From Phytopseudomonas dryadis (GTDB lineage: Bacteria > Pseudomonadota > Gammaproteobacteria > Pseudomonadales > Pseudomonadaceae): 64,000 nucleotides of DNA. The stretch lies in the NCBI RefSeq assembly GCF_004327355.1, contig NZ_QJUM01000008.1, positions 62,001 through 126,000 on the forward strand. The letters are read 5' to 3'. The notes beneath the pieces are model-generated. The model had not been told where the DNA came from. It worked only from the letters and a program-made list of their open reading frames with translations, and searched no databases. Made by a program: the position numbers and the translations under genes. This document shows, piece after piece, positions 58,361 to 64,000 of the stretch (the first letter of the stretch is position 1; each line of letters begins with the position of its first letter).

Positions 58361-58518
58361 CGAAATCTCGGCAGCGAATCTTCACAATATCCAGCGCCTC
58401 TCTGGCACGGGCGGGCAATCGGGCTCCGGCGGACAGGATAACCGCCGAAGCGTCCGAGCACGCGACACGCGCCGGGCGCATCGGCGCCCGCGGAGGCTCG
58501 CAAACAGGCAGCGCAGAC

Positions 58519-61500
58519 TCAGCTGCGGCGCAGATCCAGGGTCATAGGCAGTTCATCGTTGCTGACCGGCACCAATGGCGGACGTTTTCCCGGGCTGTGG
58601 CCCAGGCGGAAGAAACGCGCCAGGCGCCGGCTTTCCGCCTCGTAGGCGTTCACCGGCAGGGTTTCGTAGTTGCGTCCTCCCGGATGGGCGACATGATACT
58701 GGCAACCGCCTATGGAGCGGTTCATCCAAGTATCCACCAGATCGAAGATCAGCGGCGCGTGCACGCCAATGGTCGGCTGCAGGCAGGTGGCCGGCTGCCA
58801 GGCGCGGAAGCGCACCCCGGCGACGAACTCGCCGACCTTGCCGGTCGGCCGCAGCGGCACCGGCACGCCGTTGCAGGTGAGCACGTAGCGATCCGGCGCC
58901 ATGCCGGCGATCTTCACCTGCAGGCGCTCCAGCGAGGAATCGACGTAGCGTACCGTGCCGCCGGCGCCGCCCTCCTCGCCCAGGACGTGCCAGGGCTCCA
59001 GCGCCTGGCGCAGTTCCAGGTCGATGCCCTTGACGTTGAAGTCGCCGGCCTTGGGGAAACGGAATTCGAAGTGCGGGGCGAACCAGTCGGCGCGCAGGCG
59101 GTAACCGAAGCTGGACAGTTCCTGCAGCACGTCGGCGAAATCCTGCTCGACGAAGTGCGCCAGCAGGTAGCGGTCGTGCAGCTCGGTCCCCCAGCGCACC
59201 AGCCGGGCCGGGGCGTAGGGCTCCTTCCAGAAACGCGCGATCAGGGCCCGCAGCAGCAGTTGCTGGGCCAGGCTCATCTGCGCGTGGGGCGGCATCTCGA
59301 AGGCGCGCAGTTCGAGCAGGCCGAGGCGCCCGGAGGCCGAATCCGGGGAGTACAGCTTGTCGATGCAGAACTCGGCGCGGTGGGTATTGCCGGTGACGTC
59401 CACCAGCAGGTTGCGCAGCAGGCGATCGACCAGCCACGGCGGGCAATCACGGCCCGGATCGGGCATCTGGGCGAAGGCGATCTCCAGTTCGTAGAGCGAA
59501 TCGTTGCGGGCCTCGTCGATCCGCGGCGCCTGGGAGGTCGGGCCGATGAACAGCCCGGAGAACAGGTAGGACAGCGACGGGTGGTTGTGCCAGTAACTGA
59601 TCAGGCTGCGCAGCAGGTCGGGCCGGCGCAGGAACGGCGAGTCCGCCGGCGTGGCGCCGCCCAGCACGAAGTGGTTGCCGCCGCCGGTGCCGGTGTGGCG
59701 ACCGTCGATCATGAACTTCTCGCTGCTCAGGCGGCACTGGCGCGCCTGCTCGTAGAGGAATTCGGTGCGTTCGACCAGTTCGTTCCAGTTGCCGGCGGGG
59801 TGGATATTGACCTCGATGACGCCCGGGTCCGGGGTCACCCGGAAGAACTGCAGACGCGGATCATGGGGCGGCTCGTAGCCTTCGAGCAGCACCGGGCAGC
59901 CCAGTTCGGCGGCGGTTTCCTCGATCACCGCGACCAGTTCCAGGTAATCCTCGAGGTGGCTCACCGGCGGCATGAACAGGTACAGCCGTCCACCCCGCGG
60001 CTCGGCACACAGGGCGGTACGCACGATGTCCGGCGCCGACTGCCCCGGCTTGGGCCGCAGGCTGGCGCTGCCCTTGCTGCCGCTCCACACGCCGCGCAAC
60101 TGGCGTTGCAACTGCACGGTCGCCGGCAGCGGCGCGAACACCTGGGACGGGTCGGCCGGCGTCACATAGGGGTAATCGGTCTGCTTGACCCAGGGCTGGG
60201 AATCCAGGGGCAGGCGGTAACCCAGCGGCGAATCGCCGGGCACCAGGCGACAATGCTCGTCGCGCAGGAACCAGGGCCCGCTCAGCCAGCCATCCTGCTT
60301 GGAGCGCCGGGCCAGTGGCAGGACATGCCCGACCACCTTGTCCAGGCCCTGGCCGAACACCGTGCGCAGGCGCTCGCGCTCCAGCGGGTCGGCCAGGCGC
60401 GCATCCTCCGGGGTGACGTTGCTCGGCAGCTTGCCCTCGCGCCACAGGTAGTAGAGCCAGTCCTCGTAGGCCGGAAACCGGTACTGCCCGTCGACGCCCA
60501 GGCGCTCGGCCACCCCGGCGAGAAAGCGCGCGGCCAGCTCGGCATCCACGCCATAGTCGCGCTGCTCGTCGGCATACAGCGCCGGGTCCTGCCAGATCGG
60601 CTGGCCATCGCGGCGCCAGAAGGCGTTGAGCGACCAGCGCGGCAACTGCTCGCCCGGGTACCACTTGCCCTGGCCGAAATGCACCAGCGCCGCCGGTGCG
60701 TAGTGTTCACGCAAGCGATGGAACAGATCCGCCGCCAGACGCCGCTTGTTCGGCCCCAGGGCCGCGGTGTTCCATTCGTCATCGTCGGGGTAGTCGAGGG
60801 CCACGAAGGTCGGTTCGCCGCCCATGGTCAGGCGTACGTCAGCCGCCTGCAGGTCCTCGTCGATACGCTGGCCGAGTTCGACGATGGCGCGCCACTGGTT
60901 GTCGCTGTAGGGCCTGGTCACCCGCGGCGCTTCCCAGATCCGCTCCACGCGCATCTCATGTTCGAACTCGCACTCGCACTCGTCCACCGCGCCGCTGATC
61001 GGCGCCGCCGACGACGGCTCCGGGCTGCAGGCCAGCGGAATGTGCCCCTCGCCGGCGAACAGGCCACTGGTGGGGTCCAGGCCGATCCAGCCGGCGCCGG
61101 GCAGGTACACCTCGCACCAGGCGTGCAGGTCGGTGAAGTCCACCTCGGTGCCGGAGGGGCCGTCCAGGGATTTGACGTCGGCGGTGAGCTGGATCAGGTA
61201 GCCGGAGACGAAGCGCGCGGCCAGGCCCAGGTGGCGGAACAGCTGCACCAGCAGCCAGGATGAATCACGGCACGAGCCGGAGGCATTGACCAGGGTCTGC
61301 TCGGGGGTCTGCACCCCGGGCTCCAGGCGGATCAGGTAAGCGATGTCCGCCGCCAGGCGCTGATTCAGGGCGACCAGAAAATCCACGCTGGGCTTGGGCG
61401 TGCGGTCGATGCTCGCCAGGTAGGCGGCGAAGCGTTCTTCGGCCGGCAGTTTGACCAGGTAGGGCGCCAGCTCGCGCTGCTCGCCCTCGGTGTAGGTCAG

Positions 61501-61809
61501 GGGAATGCGTTCGGCATAGGGCTCGAGGAAGAAGTCGAAGGGGTTGAACACCGCCATTTCGGCGACCAGATCCACCTCGACCTTGAGCTCCCGGGTCTTT
61601 TCCGGGAACACCACACGGGCCAGGTAGTTGCCCTGGGGGTCCTGCTGCCAGTTGATGAAATGCTCGCCCGGCTCGACGCTCAGCGAATAGGACAGGATCC
61701 GCGTGCGACTGTGCGGCGCCGGGCGCAGGCGGATGACCTGGGGCCCGAGGTTGACGGCACGGTCATAGCGGTAATGAGTGACGTGATGCAGTGCGACATG
61801 GATCGACAC
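58519..61809 (-). CDS. Large transglutaminase-like / DUF2126 protein
   Basis: 1096 residues. The N-terminal transglutaminase domain has Cys180 (NASGSCRDSSWLL), His229 (FTDLHAWCEVY) and Asp245 (GWIGLDPTSG). After about residue 300 comes DUF2126 (VRLTMGGEPTFVALDYPDDD, then TGTGGGNHFVLGGATPADSP), which I recall being likened to glutamate-cysteine-ligase-type enzymes. The start is GTG 61809 with GGAGG 7 nt upstream; a 65-codon upstream extension is unlike homologues. It heads the three-gene cluster, 158 bp before the ATP-grasp gene. Confidence 0.88.
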   Translation of the reverse strand: MSIHVALHHVTHYRYDRAVNLGPQVIRLRPAPHSRTRILSYSLSVEPGEHFINWQQDPQGNYLARVVFPEKTRELKVEVDLVAEMAVFNPFDFFLEPYAERIPLTYTEGEQRELAPYLVKLPAEERFAAYLASIDRTPKPSVDFLVALNQRLAADIAYLIRLEPGVQTPEQTLVNASGSCRDSSWLLVQLFRHLGLAARFVSGYLIQLTADVKSLDGPSGTEVDFTDLHAWCEVYLPGAGWIGLDPTSGLFAGEGHIPLACSPEPSSAAPISGAVDECECEFEHEMRVERIWEAPRVTRPYSDNQWRAIVELGQRIDEDLQAADVRLTMGGEPTFVALDYPDDDEWNTAALGPNKRRLAADLFHRLREHYAPAALVHFGQGKWYPGEQLPRWSLNAFWRRDGQPIWQDPALYADEQRDYGVDAELAARFLAGVAERLGVDGQYRFPAYEDWLYYLWREGKLPSNVTPEDARLADPLERERLRTVFGQGLDKVVGHVLPLARRSKQDGWLSGPWFLRDEHCRLVPGDSPLGYRLPLDSQPWVKQTDYPYVTPADPSQVFAPLPATVQLQRQLRGVWSGSKGSASLRPKPGQSAPDIVRTALCAEPRGGRLYLFMPPVSHLEDYLELVAVIEETAAELGCPVLLEGYEPPHDPRLQFFRVTPDPGVIEVNIHPAGNWNELVERTEFLYEQARQCRLSSEKFMIDGRHTGTGGGNHFVLGGATPADSPFLRRPDLLRSLISYWHNHPSLSYLFSGLFIGPTSQAPRIDEARNDSLYELEIAFAQMPDPGRDCPPWLVDRLLRNLLVDVTGNTHRAEFCIDKLYSPDSASGRLGLLELRAFEMPPHAQMSLAQQLLLRALIARFWKEPYAPARLVRWGTELHDRYLLAHFVEQDFADVLQELSSFGYRLRADWFAPHFEFRFPKAGDFNVKGIDLELRQALEPWHVLGEEGGAGGTVRYVDSSLERLQVKIAGMAPDRYVLTCNGVPVPLRPTGKVGEFVAGVRFRAWQPATCLQPTIGVHAPLIFDLVDTWMNRSIGGCQYHVAHPGGRNYETLPVNAYEAESRRLARFFRLGHSPGKRPPLVPVSNDELPMTLDLRRS

Positions 61810-62105
61810 GGCGGGCCTCCTGCAAGCCTGGGCGATGGGCATGGCTGCGCAAGACTTGTGCCAGCGCCGGCAGCCTGCCGGGCCGCGGCGACCAAGGCGC
61901 CAGCCAGCGCGACGCGCGCCGATTTGATGCACAGCATGCCCCACAACGAACAGTACGCACCATAACAGCACGCGAGCATGACCGCTGCAGCGCGATGCCT
62001 GCATGCGCGGCCTTTATCGCAGCTGGCACACCCGCCGCAGCGCATCCCTTCGCCAGGCTGCCGCGCTTCCGTTACCATCGGCACACTCCGACAGCGAGAT
62101 GCGGC

Positions 62106-62282
62106 ATGTATATCTATCGATTGGTTCTGATCCTGGTAGTGGGCATCTACCTGTTCTCGCCCGCCATCATGGACTGGTGGATCGACCCCAATGGCGCCTG
62201 GTACCGGCCCTACATGCTGTGGCTGATCCTCATCGTGGTGACCTTCATCCTGCAGAGCCAACGTGATACCGATGAACTCTGA
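62106..62282 (+). CDS. cbrX: CbrX, small membrane protein upstream of cbrA
   Basis: 58 residues starting MYIYRLVLILVVGIYLFSPA, two hydrophobic segments around a WWIDPNGAWYRPY turn, ending QSQRDTDEL. This short gene precedes cbrA in Pseudomonas and has been linked to cbrA expression. The first imperfect tandem repeat begins inside its last codons. Confidence 0.85.
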   Translation: MYIYRLVLILVVGIYLFSPAIMDWWIDPNGAWYRPYMLWLILIVVTFILQSQRDTDEL

Positions 62283-62469
62283 CCTGGAGCAGCGCGATCC
62301 GGTGACCGCGTTCACCTTTACTCGCAGAACCAGCGTGATACCGATGAACGCTGACCTGGCACCGCCGTTTACCTTTACTCGCAGGGCCAGCGTGATGCCG
62401 ATGAACGCCGACCTGGCGCGACCCGCTGATCACCGTTTACCTTTATTCGCAGGGCCAACGCGATGCTGA
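62255..62469 (+). repeat. Imperfect tandem repeats at the cbrX-cbrA junction, forming a bridging reading frame
   Basis: The block CCAACGTGATACCGATGAAC...CTGACCTGG...TTTACCTTTACTCGCAGGG occurs three times. The GTGAT of each copy starts at 62263, 62335 and 62392, and a partial fourth at 62460 merges with the cbrA start. A frame from GTG 62263 (or ATG 62272) runs 68 or 65 codons as IPMNxDL...FTFTRR repeats. It ends in TGA at 62467-62469, overlapping the cbrA ATG (ATGCTGA). It may be a coupling device or merely a by-product. Confidence 0.8.
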
Positions 62470-64000
62470 CCAGCTTCAGCCTCAGCCAGCTGATGCTGAT
62501 CAGCGCCGCCTACCTGCTGGTGCTGTTCGGCGTGGCCTGGAGCAGCGAGCGCGGGCTGATCCCGCGCTGGGTGATCCGCCACCCGCTGACCTACACCCTG
62601 TCGCTGGGCGTCTACGCCAGCGCCTGGGCCTTCTATGGCACCGTGGGCCTGGCCTACCAGTACGGTTACGGCTTCCTGGCCAGCTACCTCGGCGTGTCCG
62701 GCGCCTTCCTCCTGGCGCCGGTGCTGCTCTACCCGATCCTGCGCATCACCCGCACCTATCAGTTGTCCTCGCTGGCCGACCTGTTCGCCTTCCGTTTCCG
62801 CAGCACCTGGGCCGGCGCACTGAGCACCCTGTGCATGCTGGTCGGCGTCCTGCCGCTGCTGGCCCTGCAGATCCAGGCGATCGCCGATGCCATCGGCATC
62901 CTCACCCGCGAGCCGGTGCAGGCCCAGGTGGCCCTGAGCTTCTGCGCCCTGATCATCCTCTTCACCATCCTCTTCGGCGCCCGCCACATCGCCACCCGGG
63001 AGAAGCACGAAGGCCTGGTGTTCGCCATCGCCTTCGAGTCGGTGGTCAAGCTGCTCGCCCTCGGCTGTATCGGCCTCTATGCGCTGTATGGCGTGTTCGA
63101 CGGCCCGCGCGACCTGGAGCAATGGCTGGTGCTCAACCAGGCGGCCCTGGCCAGCCTGCACACGCCGTTGCAGGAAGGCCCCTGGCGCACCCTGCTGCTG
63201 GTGTTCTTCGCCTCGGCCATCGTCATGCCGCACATGTACCACATGACCTTCACCGAAAACCTCAACCCACGGGCGATGGTCAGTGCCAGCTGGGGCCTGC
63301 CGCTGTTCCTGCTGCTGATGAGCCTGGCCGTGCCGCTGATCCTCTGGGCCGGCCTGCGCCTGGGCGCGACCACCAGCCCGGAGTACTTCACCCTCGGCCT
63401 GGGCATCGCCGTGGACAGCCCGGCGCTGGCGCTGATCGCCTATGTCGGTGGCCTGTCGGCCTCCAGCGGCCTGATCATCGTCACCACCCTGGCGCTGTCG
63501 GGCATGCTGCTCAACCACGTGGTGCTGCCGCTCTACCAGCCACCGGCCGAGGGCAACATCTACCGCTGGCTGAAATGGACGCGGCGGGCGCTGATCGTCG
63601 CCATCATCATGGCCGGCTACGGCTTCTACACCGTGCTCGGCGCCGAGCAGGACCTGGCCAAGCTGGGCATCGTCTCTTTCGTCGCCACCCTGCAGTTCCT
63701 CCCCGGCGTGCTCTCGGTGCTGTACTGGCCGACGGCCAACCGCCGTGGTTTCATCGGCGGCCTGCTGGCGGGGATCGCGGTGTGGACGGTGAGCATGCTG
63801 CTGCCCATGCTGGGCAATATCCAGGGCCTGTACCTGCCGTTCTTCGACCTGGTCTACGTGCTCGACGACAGCAGTTGGCACATGGCCGCCATCGCCTCGC
63901 TGGCCACCAACGTCCTGGTGTTCACCCTAGTCTCGGTGTTCACCAACGCCAGCCCGGAAGAGAACAGCGCCGCCGAGGCCTGCGCCGTGGACAACGTGCG
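62463..64000 (+). CDS. cbrA: CbrA, sensor histidine kinase with SLC5-like transporter domain (C-terminus outside window)
   Basis: The first 512 codons of CbrA, which with CbrB controls carbon/nitrogen balance through the crcZ small RNA and Crc/Hfq. All of the visible part is the N-terminal sodium/solute symporter-like membrane domain: LTYTLSLGVYASAWAFYGTV, RTYQLSSLADLFAFRFRSTW, MPHMYHMTFTENLNPRAMVS. The PAS, kinase and ATPase domains lie beyond the right edge. ATG 62463 gives MLTSFSLSQLMLISAAYLLV. Confidence 0.95.
   Translation, partial: MLTSFSLSQLMLISAAYLLVLFGVAWSSERGLIPRWVIRHPLTYTLSLGVYASAWAFYGTVGLAYQYGYGFLASYLGVSGAFLLAPVLLYPILRITRTYQLSSLADLFAFRFRSTWAGALSTLCMLVGVLPLLALQIQAIADAIGILTREPVQAQVALSFCALIILFTILFGARHIATREKHEGLVFAIAFESVVKLLALGCIGLYALYGVFDGPRDLEQWLVLNQAALASLHTPLQEGPWRTLLLVFFASAIVMPHMYHMTFTENLNPRAMVSASWGLPLFLLLMSLAVPLILWAGLRLGATTSPEYFTLGLGIAVDSPALALIAYVGGLSASSGLIIVTTLALSGMLLNHVVLPLYQPPAEGNIYRWLKWTRRALIVAIIMAGYGFYTVLGAEQDLAKLGIVSFVATLQFLPGVLSVLYWPTANRRGFIGGLLAGIAVWTVSMLLPMLGNIQGLYLPFFDLVYVLDDSSWHMAAIASLATNVLVFTLVSVFTNASPEENSAAEACAVDNV

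Noticed and set aside
55901..61263. Very long plus-strand frames (846 and 888 codons) opposite the ATP-grasp and DUF2126 genes
   Set aside because: Antisense shadows of well-recognised minus-strand genes with intact catalytic motifs; no ribosome sites or family content.
61680..62004. Upstream extension of the DUF2126 protein (65 extra residues)
   Set aside because: The GTG at 61809 has GGAGG at good spacing and gives the family's N-terminus; the extension is unlike homologues.

Overview
The window is a GC-rich chromosomal segment of a Pseudomonas species. The evidence is the gene order: argJ, secA, an M23 peptidase, dciA, lpxC, the whole dcw cluster, rnpB, rsmI-lpoA-yraN-gmhA-dolP, sspBA, petCBA, rpsI-rplM, an aldo/keto reductase, zapE, trpS and a ZapG-type gene follow one another as I remember them in P. 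aeruginosa (about PA4402 to PA4441). Many proteins are close to PAO1 in length and in the residues I recall. No rRNA, tRNA, prophage, insertion sequence or CRISPR array was seen. The accessory content is mostly small interspersed repeats.

Layout. 1-24000: minus-strand cell envelope and division region. It holds argJ (cut by the left edge), secA and the M23 peptidase. The divergent dciA follows, then lpxC, ftsZ, ftsA, ftsQ, ddl, murC, murG, ftsW, murD, mraY, murF, murE, ftsI, ftsL, rsmH and mraZ. From mraZ to ftsA the genes overlap or nearly touch. They read from a sigma70-like promoter upstream of mraZ with three GTGG boxes at exact 10-bp spacing, a candidate MraZ operator. 24200-29100: RNase P RNA, rsmI, and the divergent lpoA-yraN-gmhA/diaA-dolP operon. 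29300-34700: sspA-sspB, the cytochrome bc1 operon petABC, and rplM-rpsI. 34800-42150: aldo/keto reductase, endonuclease V, a GlxA-type AraC regulator, zapE, trpS, an alpha/beta hydrolase and a DUF1043 gene.

At about 42.2-42.4 kb the gene order jumps to one resembling a different PAO1 region: desT followed by ureE, ureF, ureG and a HupE/UreJ gene. A repeat element lies at the junction. Next come a 545-bp gene-free interval with a cluster of DnaA-box-like 9-mers and a near-consensus IHF site, azurin, and a complete branched-chain amino acid ABC transporter (livKHMGF).

52.8-62.0 kb is more accessory. It has a DUF808 membrane protein, then an MNT-type nucleotidyltransferase beside a broken HEPN gene (a 4-bp tandem duplication causes the frameshift). 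A three-gene cluster of unknown chemistry follows: a transglutaminase/DUF2126 protein, a circularly permuted ATP-grasp/alpha-E fusion, and a transglutaminase. The right end carries cbrX and the start of cbrA, separated by imperfect tandem repeats that create a reading frame overlapping both genes.

The best candidates for something undescribed are the DnaA-box/IHF cluster at 45.7-46.1 kb, the repeat-built cbrX-cbrA junction, and the ATP-grasp/alpha-E/transglutaminase cluster. All lengths and motifs are read from the sequence. Family functions and comparisons with P. aeruginosa or E. coli are from general knowledge, not from a search.
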